DNA of 64,000 nt from Corynebacterium sp. NML98-0116 (GTDB lineage Bacteria; Actinomycetota; Actinomycetes; Mycobacteriales; Mycobacteriaceae), in NCBI RefSeq assembly GCF_001767255.1, contig NZ_CP017639.1, positions 233,406 to 297,405 on the forward strand, given 5' to 3'. Both the position numbers and the translations under genes were made by a program. Positions within the stretch are counted from its first letter, which is position 1, and every line of letters starts with the position of its first letter. Positions 9,519-17,658 of this stretch are shown piece by piece. A model generated the notes under the pieces. That model did not search any database and was not told the origin of the DNA. It worked only from the letters and a program-made list of their open reading frames with translations.

Positions 9519-10259
9519 CTACCCGCGCAGCACGACGACGAGGTTAGAAACCGCAAACTCGCGAAGCAGGGGCACCCGCGTGAGCCACCAAGCCCAGCGC
9601 GGGTGGTAGCGCGGGAATGCAGCGAGGAGCCTGCCGGTCGATTCCGCCCACGCCAGGCCTTCCTTGGCGGAGACGGCGAAGAGGGACTCGCCCCACTTGT
9701 TCTTCGGCTCGTGGCCGTGGGCGGCCACGTAGCAACGCCTGGCGAACTCGCCACCCACGTAGTGCTGCCACAGGCCGGTCTCGTGGCCGCCGAATGGGCC
9801 CAACCACACCGTATAACTCAACACCACCAGGCCGTCGGGCTTGGCCACCCGCAACATCTCCTCCGCCATCGTCTGCCAATCCGGGATGTGCTCGGCAACG
9901 TTGGAGGAGTACACCACGTCGAAGGAGTCCGTGGCGAAGGGGAGGGCGGTGCCGTCGCCGCGAACGGAGCCGTAGCCACTGATGCCGGCGGCGGACAGCT
10001 CGGAGACGCTCGGCTCCACGCCCACATAGAACGTGTCCGCGAAGGCCTCGGCGAAATAGCCCGGCCCGCCACCCACGTCTAACACTGACTTGCCCCGCAG
10101 AGGGGTGGAGGTGAGGTCGGCGGAGAGGGCGTCGAGAAGCTGGTAGGTGTCGCGGGCCAACCCCTCGTAAAAGATGCGAGGGCGGAACTGCTCATAGCGA
10201 AACGAGCCCAACAAGCGCAACGAACGTGCCAACGTGGCCAGGCGGCGGGTACGGTACAT
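9519..10259 (-). CDS. Class I SAM-dependent methyltransferase
   Basis: 246 aa from the ATG at 10259. The SAM-binding motif I is SVLDVGGGPGYFAEAF, followed by VEPSVSEL, the GTALPFATDSFDVVYSSNVAEHIPD segment and LRVAKPDGLVVLSYT, typical of Methyltransf_11 proteins. The substrate is unknown. A GTG at 10298 would extend the protein but invade the neighbouring gene. The ATG at 10259 lies 7 nt after TATCTT, fitting a leaderless transcript. It is divergent from a GT4 glycosyltransferase with nearly touching start codons, suggesting a shared role in glycolipid or envelope sugar modification (inference). Confidence 0.8.
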   Translation of the reverse strand: MYRTRRLATLARSLRLLGSFRYEQFRPRIFYEGLARDTYQLLDALSADLTSTPLRGKSVLDVGGGPGYFAEAFADTFYVGVEPSVSELSAAGISGYGSVRGDGTALPFATDSFDVVYSSNVAEHIPDWQTMAEEMLRVAKPDGLVVLSYTVWLGPFGGHETGLWQHYVGGEFARRCYVAAHGHEPKNKWGESLFAVSAKEGLAWAESTGRLLAAFPRYHPRWAWWLTRVPLLREFAVSNLVVVLRG

Positions 10260-10272
10260 GACAATGAAGATA
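10250..10272. promoter_or_regulatory. Overlapping divergent leaderless promoters
   Basis: On the plus strand TACGGT (10250-10255) precedes the ATG at 10264 by 8 nt. On the minus strand TATCTT (10272-10267) precedes the ATG at 10259 by 7 nt. Neither gene has a ribosome site. Each -10 lies inside the opposite gene's start region, so the two promoters should exclude each other. Confidence 0.5.
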
Positions 10273-11331
10273 CTGCTGATGTGTTGGCGCGACTCCACCC
10301 ACCCGCAAGGTGGCGGCTCCGAGGCGTACCTGGAACGCGTCGGCGAAGCACTCGCGGCCGCCGGCCACCAGGTGATCTACCGTACCGCGAAACACACCGA
10401 CGCCCCGCGCATTACCCGTCGAAACGGCATCCGCTTCGAGCGCGCCGGCGGCAAATACAGCGTCTACTTGCTCGCGCCGTTCGCCGCGTGGCGGCACCGG
10501 CCCGACGTCATCGTGGACACCCAAAACGGCATCCCCTTCTTCGCACGCCTCTACTCGCGGGCCACGACCGTGCTGCTCACCCACCACTGCCACAAGGAAC
10601 AGTGGCCGGTGGCTGGGCCGATCATCGGGCGGTTCGGGTGGTGGCTGGAATCCAAGGTGGCGCCGCGGGTGTATCGCTGGGCGCCGTATGTGACGGTCTC
10701 GCAGGCCTCGAAACGCGACCTGGAGGCGCTCGGGGTGGACCCGGCGGCGATCCGCATCATCGAAAACGGAGTGGACCCAGTGCCCGCCGAACTGCCCACC
10801 CTCGCCGACGACGGCCGCACCCACGTGGTCACCCTCTCCCGGCTCGTGCCACACAAGCAGATCGAGCACGCCATCGACGCCGTCGCTGCCCTCGACAACG
10901 TGGTGCTCGACGTGATCGGCTCCGGCTGGTGGGAAGACCAACTCCGCGACTACGCCGGCGACCTTGCAGGCGAGCGCGTCATCTTCCACGGCCACGTCGC
11001 CGACGACCACAAACACGCCCTGCTCGCTCGCGCGCAACTCCACCTCATGCCCAGCGCCAAAGAAGGCTGGGGCATCGCCGTCATCGAAGCCGCCCAACAC
11101 GCCGTCCCCACCATCGGCTACATGACGGCAGGCGGCCTTGCCGACTCAGTGCAGCACGGGGAAACCGGCCTGCTCGTGGAAACGCGCGCCGAGTTCGTCA
11201 CCGAAGTCGCCCACCTTCTTGACGACGCCCCCCTCCGCCACACCCTCGGCACCCAGGCGCAACAGCGCGCCGGGACCTACTCGTGGGCGGAAACTGGGCG
11301 CAAGTTCACCCAGTTCATTGACTCTCTTTAG
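10264..11331 (+). CDS. GT4-family glycosyltransferase
   Basis: 355 aa, GT-B fold. The N-terminal HPQGGGSEAYLERVGEALAAAGH is the glycine-rich acceptor loop of GT4 enzymes. IIENGVDP and VTLSRLVPHKQIEHAI mark the start of the nucleotide-sugar domain. LMPSAKEGWGIAVIEAAQHAVPTIGY is the E-x7-E donor-binding motif. It probably works on the cytoplasmic face with a nucleotide-activated sugar; the acceptor is unknown. The ATG at 10264 is preferred because of the -10 spacing; ATG 10258 would add two residues. It converges with the DIP1984-family gene, overlapping by 4 bp. Confidence 0.85.
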   Translation: MKILLMCWRDSTHPQGGGSEAYLERVGEALAAAGHQVIYRTAKHTDAPRITRRNGIRFERAGGKYSVYLLAPFAAWRHRPDVIVDTQNGIPFFARLYSRATTVLLTHHCHKEQWPVAGPIIGRFGWWLESKVAPRVYRWAPYVTVSQASKRDLEALGVDPAAIRIIENGVDPVPAELPTLADDGRTHVVTLSRLVPHKQIEHAIDAVAALDNVVLDVIGSGWWEDQLRDYAGDLAGERVIFHGHVADDHKHALLARAQLHLMPSAKEGWGIAVIEAAQHAVPTIGYMTAGGLADSVQHGETGLLVETRAEFVTEVAHLLDDAPLRHTLGTQAQQRAGTYSWAETGRKFTQFIDSL

Positions 11332-11783
11332 AGCAGCTCCGTCGACCAGTTCAACTGCTGAATCTTCGTATCCAGCTCCCGGTACTCCTTCGCCGCCTTA
11401 TCCGCCATCGCGTGCAACTGCCCCACATCCACCGTGGACACATACCGCACCTCGGAGGCCGAATACCGATCCGCGCGTGCCGACGCCGCATCCGCCACCG
11501 CACTATAAAACTTCCGAGCGCGCAAAAACGCATCCCGACGCGCAATCGCATCCGTCAACGTCGCGTCCCCCTCAAACGGCGTCGACGCATTCGTGTGGTT
11601 AATCCGGCGCACCAGCGTCTCAATGCTCTGCAGCACCGACGCCGACTCCTTCAACAACACCTCCGAATCCTCCACCGGGGTATCCCCCTCCTGGATCCGC
11701 GCATTCCGCGTCAAACGACGCTCCAACTCATTCAGCCGATCCTGTGCCTGCGCCCGCTTCGCCAGCGCCTCTGCCAACAACAT
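11328..11783 (-). CDS. DIP1984 family protein
   Basis: 151 aa from the ATG at 11783, chosen because AAGGAGG lies 6 nt upstream. An upstream start at 11837 would add 18 residues without support. The protein is almost entirely helical and charged, starting MLLAEALAKRAQAQDRLNEL. The segments VLQSIETLVRRINHTNA and LLARRD-like IARRDAFLRARKFY match the DIP1984 (septicolysin-like) family as I recall it. Biochemical function is not established. It is probably a cytoplasmic coiled-coil protein. Confidence 0.75.
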   Translation of the reverse strand: MLLAEALAKRAQAQDRLNELERRLTRNARIQEGDTPVEDSEVLLKESASVLQSIETLVRRINHTNASTPFEGDATLTDAIARRDAFLRARKFYSAVADAASARADRYSASEVRYVSTVDVGQLHAMADKAAKEYRELDTKIQQLNWSTELL

Positions 11784-12019
11784 CGCATCCTCCTTCAAAA
11801 AATAGGCGGCCACCCCCAGCACCGTGGTAGTTCCCAATTCTCATGTGCACTGTACCCGTGTACCTTGTGCAGGCTTAGGGATCAATCACAGGGACCCGGA
11901 AAGCCACCGGGTTACAGGTTTGGGTGGTTTCCAATTGCGCCCGAGGAAACCGGTCGGGCTGGTGCTCGCTGAGTAGCCTGCGCACCACGATAGCAGGTTG
12001 GTGGGTGTTGGGGTTGGTG

Positions 12020-12079
12020 GCGGTTTCGGCTTTGGCTTCGGTTCGGTTTCGGTTCGGTTTCGCTCTGGTTTCGCTCCGG
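12020..12079. repeat. Low-complexity GGTTTCGG/GGTTCGG tract
   Basis: Irregular tandem copies of GGTTTCGG, GGCTTCGG and GGTTCGG over about 60 bp, immediately left of the first modular repeat. The antisense frames read as Arg/Pro/Thr-rich junk. No gene is supported between 11838 and 12081. Confidence 0.6.
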
Positions 12080-12081
12080 TC

Positions 12082-12238
12082 GAGGTGTTAATGGAGTGCG
12101 ATGCTGGTCGCCACAAATCGGCCGGGCGGGGTGAGAAAGCGCGACCTGCATCGCACGCTTCTAAGCGCACGCTTTGAGTGGTTTCGGGAGTCCGGAGTGG
12201 GCAGGGTGCGCACCAGATTCCGGTATGGTGTTTGTTTG
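12082..12238. repeat. Modular intergenic repeat, copy 1 (modules A and start of B)
   Basis: Begins GAGGTGTTAATGGAGTGCG. Module A holds the inverted pair GTGCGATGC ... GCATCGCAC and then AAGCGCACGCTT. It is followed by the opening of module B, GTGCGCACCAGATTCC. The same order occurs at 51962 and 54737 and, shortened, at 24282. This copy is truncated before modules B and C are complete. Confidence 0.8.
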
Positions 12239-12288
12239 GCCCCTTCCATTGGAGTGAGTCCTGAACATTATTTAAGAGGTTGTTCGTA

Positions 12289-12660
12289 ATGGCTAAGGTT
12301 ACGCGGGAAAATAAGGTAAAAGCTTGCTTCACCTTGATCTTTACGGGTTTGGCCTTATACTACTGCTTCTATACCTTTCTTAGTCGAGACGGTGCCTTGC
12401 CTACTAGTGTTGGCCTCGTCGGATTCGCGGTGACAGGTGTTGCAGTATGGCGATCGGTTCACCTTTTTCCCCAACGCCCAGTTCGAGAGTTCTTGCAGGA
12501 AACCTTTCTGTACTTCTTTCCTGTCTTCGTGGTACCTATCGTCGGTGCGCTGCACGTGGAGTTTCCCTATTCCGGGCTGATGGCTCTTATTTGGCCTGTA
12601 GGTCTAGCTGTCTGCTTTGTTTATAATGACAGCTATCTCTCATGGGCTTCTAGGGGGTGA
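12289..12660 (+). CDS. Orphan small membrane protein
   Basis: 123 aa with three or four hydrophobic segments (about 12-28, 37-52, 69-88 and 95-112) and positively charged ends. The ATG at 12289 has AAGAGG about 9 nt upstream; a TTG at 12280 also keeps the frame. Its base composition is much AT-richer than the flanking core genes, which suggests recent acquisition. It lies between a truncated modular repeat and the IS element. I do not recognise the family. It could be an immunity-type or accessory membrane protein, but nothing in the sequence shows this. Confidence 0.55.
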   Translation: MAKVTRENKVKACFTLIFTGLALYYCFYTFLSRDGALPTSVGLVGFAVTGVAVWRSVHLFPQRPVREFLQETFLYFFPVFVVPIVGALHVEFPYSGLMALIWPVGLAVCFVYNDSYLSWASRG

Positions 12661-12795
12661 CTTCTCCGAGAAGATTATCCGCTGTAGCGCAGGAGCATCT
12701 TCGCTAAGCATGCTATGTCCATAGGGTTTTTGGACACGGAGTCCGGTGTCTTTTTGGACACGGAATCCATGGTGTTCTTGGGCACTTCTAGCGGC

Positions 12796-14259
12796 TTACG
12801 GTTGCAGCCTGCGTTTCGGCCGGGGCTTGGATAATTTCGGGTTCATCCGCGGTGGTTGGCGATGTTTCATTCCTTCGACGAGGTTAATGTTGATCTGACC
12901 ACCTGGCGGCCTGTGGCTCAACGTGATCGGAAGGGGCACGCTGAAGAGGAATTCACCATCATGGGCCGTGTAGAACTCCGCAACATTATCGACTGCGACT
13001 GTCGAGTAGAGCCGACGGTTTTTAAACCTCAGACCAATGTAGAGCCCGAAACCGCATACGCGTACAACGCCGTCTTTGCTCACGCAGAGCTGGTCTGGGA
13101 TGCCCCAATGGTTTGTTGATTGTGGCGTCGGCGCCGTTAGTGTGGAGGTGTCGGTGGGAGGTATGCCTTGCTGAGCTGCCATGTCATCGGTGTTGGCCTC
13201 GTGTGAAGTTGCCGCTTCCACGGGGCCGTTTGGCATTTTGGATATAGCTTGAGGATTGTGTGCTTGGTTATAGGCAACTACGCGGGCCCAGATTTGATCA
13301 GGATCGAGTGGATGCGTAGGCGACGGTGCCTTGGGGAAGGTATCGAAAGCCTGGCGTGGTGTGATATGCATCTTGCCGACCAGCAGTGATTGGTGCCGTC
13401 GTTGTTCGTTGTATACCTGGCGATATTCGGCCAGATAGGTGTTGACCTCAGCAAGGCTTGCTGGGTGGCGTGCATCGAGGAACTGGGTCAACGTACGGTG
13501 AGATCGCTCGTCTTTTCCCTGGGTTGTCGGTGCGAAACCAGCAATAGCAAGTACGCCTTGGCTGGCGAGCCAAGTTTCAGTAGCAGAGAGAAAACCCCGG
13601 TGGTAGGTGGCGAACGCATCGCCATTGTCAGAAAGGATTTCTTGGGGTTTGCCGTAGGCGGCGAACGCTGCGGCCAGCGTAGCGCGCGCATCAGTACCGT
13701 TTTCCGGTAGAGCGAATGCTGTGGTTCCGACATCAAATCTGCTGGCATCATCGATGATCTGGTAAATCGTGACATGCGTGTGGGCATGGTCGAAGAGGCG
13801 ATAGACCAGTCCATCGATTTGCCAGAGTTCACCGACGAAATCACGGGCGAAGCGCTTATAGGAACTCCGCGGCCGTTTGCGGGCATTGGCATCAACAAAT
13901 CCCAGCTCATACAGCCACGAGGCGATTGTGGACCGCGATGGGGTGCGATCTGCACCGACAGAGTCGAACAAGAAGTAGTAGATCGACCAAGGGCCATAAT
14001 CCAAGCCTTGTTCCATCAACTGTTGCCTGGCGTGAATGACTGCGATTTTGTCGGCCTCGTCAAATTTCTTCATCGGATTCTTCGGGGCAGTCGAATCCGG
14101 CACGATACCTGCTCGGCCTTTCTGCGCTATCCGGTTTTTGATGTTGTGGTACGTCTGTCGCGAGATCCCCAATTCTTTGCAAAACTGTGTGACCGTCTTG
14201 CCGTCACGAACGGGATCGAAATCTGCGACCTTTCTACGTTTATGCAATGGAATAGCCAT
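12796..14259 (-). CDS. IS481-family DDE transposase
   Basis: 487 aa. An N-terminal helix-turn-helix (about 15-50, CKELGISRQTYHNIKNR) is followed by an rve integrase core. The catalytic triad is visible as D in LWQIDGL (about 150), D in LSDNGDA (about 210) and E in KDERSH (about 250). The C-terminal 150 residues after PRQAFDTFPKAP extend the usual core. An inverted repeat covers the start codon and probably limits translation. The gene is uninterrupted, so the enzyme is likely functional. Confidence 0.9.
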   Translation of the reverse strand: MAIPLHKRRKVADFDPVRDGKTVTQFCKELGISRQTYHNIKNRIAQKGRAGIVPDSTAPKNPMKKFDEADKIAVIHARQQLMEQGLDYGPWSIYYFLFDSVGADRTPSRSTIASWLYELGFVDANARKRPRSSYKRFARDFVGELWQIDGLVYRLFDHAHTHVTIYQIIDDASRFDVGTTAFALPENGTDARATLAAAFAAYGKPQEILSDNGDAFATYHRGFLSATETWLASQGVLAIAGFAPTTQGKDERSHRTLTQFLDARHPASLAEVNTYLAEYRQVYNEQRRHQSLLVGKMHITPRQAFDTFPKAPSPTHPLDPDQIWARVVAYNQAHNPQAISKMPNGPVEAATSHEANTDDMAAQQGIPPTDTSTLTAPTPQSTNHWGIPDQLCVSKDGVVRVCGFGLYIGLRFKNRRLYSTVAVDNVAEFYTAHDGEFLFSVPLPITLSHRPPGGQININLVEGMKHRQPPRMNPKLSKPRPKRRLQP

Positions 14260-14270
14260 CCGGCTATTCC
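14249..14270 (-). promoter_or_regulatory. Hairpin over the transposase start codon
   Basis: GGAATAGCC and GGCTATTCC form a perfect 9-bp inverted repeat with a 4-nt loop that contains part of the ATG at 14259. Folding in mRNA would hide the initiation site. Such sequestration is a known way for insertion sequences to limit transposase made from outside transcripts; its action here is inferred. Confidence 0.55.
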
Positions 14271-14372
14271 ACCGCCGTAACCGTCCAAAAAGCCACTAGA
14301 CATCCCGTCCAAAAACATCCTGGACTCCGTGTCCAAAAAGTCCCTAGACATCACACATCTTCGCTAAGCATG

Positions 14373-14766
14373 TTCGCTAAGCACGGGGCTGGGCGCGGGC
14401 TACTTGTGTGCGACACTAATGGATACAACCGGTGCACCACGACACCCCAAGACCAGCGGTAATACGACTGTTCGAAAGGTAGTTAATCACCAGTGTCACT
14501 CCAGCTATCTTCAATTTTTTACCGAGAGCAACGCTAAAAGATAAGTGTTGCGGACTCCTAGCTCCGTCAAGGGATCACAACCAGCTGACCGTCTTCCACC
14601 AATCAGATTCCGACACCACCTAACCAGCTCAGCCTCAGAGTGGACCTACACCTTTGACTGCGAAGAGCTTGAAGACTATTCAATGGGTTACTTTGGCCGA
14701 TGTCGTTTATAGTGCTGCACGTGCAGCACCATCGAAGTTGTAGTCGATTCCTTCATGCTGAGGTAA
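14373..14766. other. Gene-free stretch with an 18-bp perfect palindrome
   Basis: No convincing coding frame was found between the IS element and the terminator at 14767. A perfect palindrome GTGCTGCACGTGCAGCAC lies at 14712-14729, about 38 bp before that terminator. It could be a regulator operator or a stem of a small RNA. Confidence 0.4.
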
Positions 14767-14806
14767 GAACACGAACGCCTACAGCGTTCGTGTTCTTTTG
14801 ATTTTT
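14767..14806 (+). terminator. Orphan rho-independent terminator
   Basis: A 12-bp perfect stem GAACACGAACGC/GCGTTCGTGTTC with a 5-nt loop, followed by TTTTGATTTTT. No protein gene is found for 380 bp upstream on the plus strand. The stem is also AA-preceded, so leftward use is possible. Confidence 0.7.
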
Positions 14807-14964
14807 GCACTTGATGCCGCTTTTCCTCATCCACGCCACGCGCGGGCTTACCGCGTACCGACAGAGGGGGTCACGCTCACATCACCGTGTAGGGACATCA
14901 GCGTGAACCGGAATTAACGGTAGCAGTAGTGGGTGGGTGAGCGGAGGACTCTGAAATCATTTGA

Positions 14965-15175
14965 TGGGGAACTTTCTTCGTGGTCACACGTCGCGACCTG
15001 GGGAAACAATGTGGTTGGTCGACCGGAACTGGCGCGAAACGCTAAATGGTTCCCGAACGCGGGAACTTTTTCAGCGGGCGAGCGACGTGAACTGGGGAAA
15101 CACGTCCCGAACGCAGGCGGGCGGCCCCGAGACGCGAAAAAGTTCCCGGACGCAGGGCGCGGGAACTTTTTGCAG
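14965..15175. repeat. Modular intergenic repeat, copy 5 (module C, expanded)
   Basis: Starts with GGGAACTTTCTTCG and continues with CGCGACCTGGGGAAACA and TTCCCGAACGCGGGAAC, as in module C of the copies at 24282 and 51962. It then adds a second hairpin (15137-15171, AAAAAGTTCCCG/CGGGAACTTTTT). Module A and B are absent. The open frames across it are repeat artefacts. Confidence 0.7.
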
Positions 15176-15232
15176 ATGGAAGGGAGGGGGATGGGGTAGG
15201 ACAGAGCGCGTTGAGTATCAGTGAGCCGGAGT

Positions 15233-15460
15233 TTAGGCGGCCGCGAGGAGGCTGTCTGTGCGCAGGCGGTTGAGCATCTCGGCTTCGACGAGGACGGGGA
15301 TGAAGTCTTCGACGGTTGCGGTGCTGCAGTGCTCGGCGAGGACGGTGTCGAAAGTGTTGTTGATTTCGGCTTCGCTGAATTGTGGGGTCCAGGCCTCGAG
15401 GAGGTCGTGGCGGATGTTGCGAAGTACGCGCTTCTGGATGGTGTTGAACTGAATCTGCAT
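15233..15460 (-). CDS. Three-helix bundle dimerisation domain protein
   Basis: 75 aa with the actinobacterial pattern IQKRVLRNIRHDLLEAW ... FSEAEINNTFDTVLAE ... VEDFIPVLVEAEMLNRL. This corresponds to the small family of three-helix bundle proteins ending in an F(I/V)PxLVE helix. The ATG has AAGGAG 7 nt upstream. It is probably a small cytoplasmic dimerising protein; no function is known. It stands alone between repeats and the envelope genes. Confidence 0.7.
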   Translation of the reverse strand: MQIQFNTIQKRVLRNIRHDLLEAWTPQFSEAEINNTFDTVLAEHCSTATVEDFIPVLVEAEMLNRLRTDSLLAAA

Positions 15461-15554
15461 GGTTACGCTCCTTGTTAAACTCTTGTTTACCTGGAGTTCA
15501 CTTTAACCTACGCGCAAGAATACTGCAAATGCTCCAATAATGGGAGTTCCCCAA

Positions 15555-16946
15555 CTATTTAAAGCGCCTGGTCAGCAGCGCAATCAGGGGCGATGTGCAC
15601 CACAGTCCGAACAGTCCGAGGCCAAGCGGCGGCAGGCCGACGGGCGCGGCACCCGTGTCCACCGAGCGGCCATCCGGGTACACCACCACGCCGACGCCCA
15701 ACGAGGCGGCACGGCCCAAGTCGGCGTTGAGGGCGGACCAGCGCGGGGACGGTGGGTCGACCTGCACGTCGCCGACGCGTAGCGCGCCGGACTCGACAAC
15801 GTTCATGATCTTGGGGGCGGGATCGACGATCACCGTGCCATCGGTACGCAGGGCGAGGGTGGGGCGGTCGACGAAGAAGACGTCGCGGCCCTGGTCGTCG
15901 ACGTGCGGGATCGGGAGGGAAGACGCCGGGACTGGCGTGAGGGCGGAGAGGGCGAAGGGGGCGTCGAGAAGCTGGAGGAGGGCGAAACTGCCCGCGAGCT
16001 GGGCGCGAAGCTCCGGGAGGTTGCCGGCGGCGGTGACGTAGGCGGGGATGGCGAGGATGAGGAGTTTGTGGGCGTCGCGAAGGAGGCCGCCGCCGGGAAC
16101 GTGCTGGATGACGGGGGTGAGCCAGCCTGCCCACGACGCGAGCGCCAGTGCAAACCCGAGGCCCGCCAGCACGAGGAGGCGGCGCGGGACGTGGCGCCAC
16201 GCCAGGCACAGCACGGCAAAAAGCAGCACGCCGAAGACGGCGAAGCCCGAGGTGCGGGAGGCGGGCACGGCGTGGGCGTTCCAGATCCCGCCCAGGCCGA
16301 GCAGTGCACCGAGGGTGCCGACGCTCCCCTCCGCACGCGGGGCGAACATGGCGGCGGCCTGCGCCGAGGATGTGCCCTGTCCGCCGCTAAAAGCGGCAAC
16401 TGCACCGGCGACAATCCAGGGCGCGCAGGTCAGGGCGCTGAACAGCCAGCGCCTGGAGTGGAGGGCAGCCGCGATGGCGCCGGTGGGGGTCAGCGAACAA
16501 ACCCACTGGGCAGCGATGCTGCCGCGCGCGCCAAGTGCCACCAGCGGCAGCAGCCAGGCGGCCACCGCCACCGACCACTGCCCCTGCAACAGGCGCTCGA
16601 CGACGAACGGGTTCCACACCGCGACCGTGATCGCCGCGAACCGGCCCCAGCCGCCGCGGCCGATCTGCCACCCCGCCCACGCGGCAGCGGCGGCGGCGCC
16701 GACCACGAGCGCGCGCACCGCCAGCACCGGGAAGGGGAGGACAGCGAGCAGCGCGTCCTGGGGGACGTTGCGGGCTGGCAGGTCCCCGAAGCCGAGGGCT
16801 GCGCGAGTTAGCGCCATGTCCGGCAGGACGAGCATGTCCCGGTACGCGAGCGCCTCGCCCGGCGCGAGGAACGGCCAGGTCACGCCGAGGACCAGGGCCG
16901 CCGCGTAGGCGAACAGCAGCCAGGAGAGCAGACGCCCCTTAATCAC
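15555..16946 (-). CDS. Polytopic membrane protein resembling the N-terminal half of AftD (GT-C-like)
   Basis: 463 aa with about ten membrane segments, an extracytoplasmic domain (about 335-420) and a last C-terminal helix. Its first loop (LAYRDMLVLPDMALTRAALG) holds two aspartates where GT-C enzymes keep their catalytic acid. WNPFVVERLLQGQWSVAVAAWLLPL and GGLLRDAHKLLILAIPAYV line up with the AftD sequence at 24542-27496, which has AFRNLHKFDPLVRLPL at the corresponding place. A role in arabinan or envelope glycan assembly is inferred. It overlaps the end of the DUF3068 gene by 8 bp, so the two are coupled. Confidence 0.6.
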   Translation of the reverse strand: MIKGRLLSWLLFAYAAALVLGVTWPFLAPGEALAYRDMLVLPDMALTRAALGFGDLPARNVPQDALLAVLPFPVLAVRALVVGAAAAAAWAGWQIGRGGWGRFAAITVAVWNPFVVERLLQGQWSVAVAAWLLPLVALGARGSIAAQWVCSLTPTGAIAAALHSRRWLFSALTCAPWIVAGAVAAFSGGQGTSSAQAAAMFAPRAEGSVGTLGALLGLGGIWNAHAVPASRTSGFAVFGVLLFAVLCLAWRHVPRRLLVLAGLGFALALASWAGWLTPVIQHVPGGGLLRDAHKLLILAIPAYVTAAGNLPELRAQLAGSFALLQLLDAPFALSALTPVPASSLPIPHVDDQGRDVFFVDRPTLALRTDGTVIVDPAPKIMNVVESGALRVGDVQVDPPSPRWSALNADLGRAASLGVGVVVYPDGRSVDTGAAPVGLPPLGLGLFGLWCTSPLIALLTRRFK

Positions 16947-17658
16947 GGCGGCGCCGCACCAGTAGGACGAAGGCGTAGAAGAGCGCGAGCGCGCTCACCA
17001 GGCGGGTTACGAACGCCATGACCTGGAGGGATTTGAGGATGTGGACGTCGTGAAGTGCGGCGGAAGCCGCTGTGGCCTTGTTCTCTTCGCTGAGTGCGTA
17101 GAGGCCATTGAGGGGGCCGCGCGTGATGGTCCACGACTCGTCGAGGAGGCGGCCGGTGCGGCGCTCGACGTCGATGGTTCGCTCGGCGTGGTACTCGGGC
17201 ACGTCGATGGTGGCGGTGTACTTGTAAGTTTCCAGGCCGGCGACCCAGCCGGCGCCGAGGTAGTCCAGGGGGACGACGAGGTCCGCAAGCGGGTCGTAGA
17301 AGGGATAGGAGCGTCGCTCCGGGTTGTACGGCAGGACGTAGCCGAGGCCCTGGCGCCCGCTGGTGGGGTAGGCGGAGGCCGGGTTGACCTCGAAGGAGTC
17401 CTCGGCGATGACGGTGCCCTCGTTGCGGACGGTGGCGGACATGGTCAGCGCCTTCTTCTTCGGGTGCTCCTCCGAGGGACCCTCCGTGATGAGGAGGGTG
17501 CGGGTGAGGGCGGAGGGGCCGTCGAAAAGGAGGGTGCTTTCGGTGGGGGCGAGCACCCGCTGGTGGTTGATGATGAGCGGGGACAGGAAGTTCAGCGCCA
17601 CGCACACCGCGATGATGGCGGCGCAGATGCCCAGGCGCCGTTTGCTTACAATGTCCAC
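16939..17658 (-). CDS. DUF3068 family membrane-anchored protein
   Basis: 239 aa. One N-terminal helix (about 7-25), a large extracytoplasmic beta-rich domain, and a second helix near the C-terminus followed by an Arg-rich tail, the standard DUF3068 layout. LPYNPERRSYPFYDPLADLVVPLDYLGA and RTGRLLDESWTITRGP are family-like. The GTG at 17658 is chosen because TAATGT lies 7 nt upstream, fitting a leaderless mRNA; the frame itself is open further upstream. DUF3068 proteins are sometimes called PorA-family in databases, but function is not settled. Confidence 0.75.
   Translation of the reverse strand: MDIVSKRRLGICAAIIAVCVALNFLSPLIINHQRVLAPTESTLLFDGPSALTRTLLITEGPSEEHPKKKALTMSATVRNEGTVIAEDSFEVNPASAYPTSGRQGLGYVLPYNPERRSYPFYDPLADLVVPLDYLGAGWVAGLETYKYTATIDVPEYHAERTIDVERRTGRLLDESWTITRGPLNGLYALSEENKATAASAALHDVHILKSLQVMAFVTRLVSALALFYAFVLLVRRRRD

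Larger units (their letters stand above)
12716..14350 (-). mobile_element. IS481-type insertion sequence, about 1.63 kb
   Basis: Terminal inverted repeats of roughly 30 bp are imperfect. The left end reads TGTCCATAGGG then TTTTTGGACACGGAGTCC. The right end, read inward, is TGTCTAGGGAC then TTTTTGGACACGGAGTCC. Each end also carries two further TTTTTGGAC-like subterminal copies. A 17-bp direct repeat, CATCTTCGCTAAGCATG, flanks the element at 12696-12712 and 14356-14372 and may include the target duplication. The single gene inside is an intact DDE transposase, so the copy looks potentially complete. Confidence 0.85.

Noticed and set aside
11886..12332. 148-codon minus-strand frame rich in Pro/Thr/Lys
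   Set aside because: Produced by the GGTTTCGG tract and the modular repeat; no start signal, and it covers the real small membrane gene's start.
14933..15199. 88-codon frame in the intergenic region near 15 kb
   Set aside because: It lies entirely in the modular repeat and its hairpins; composition is repeat-derived.
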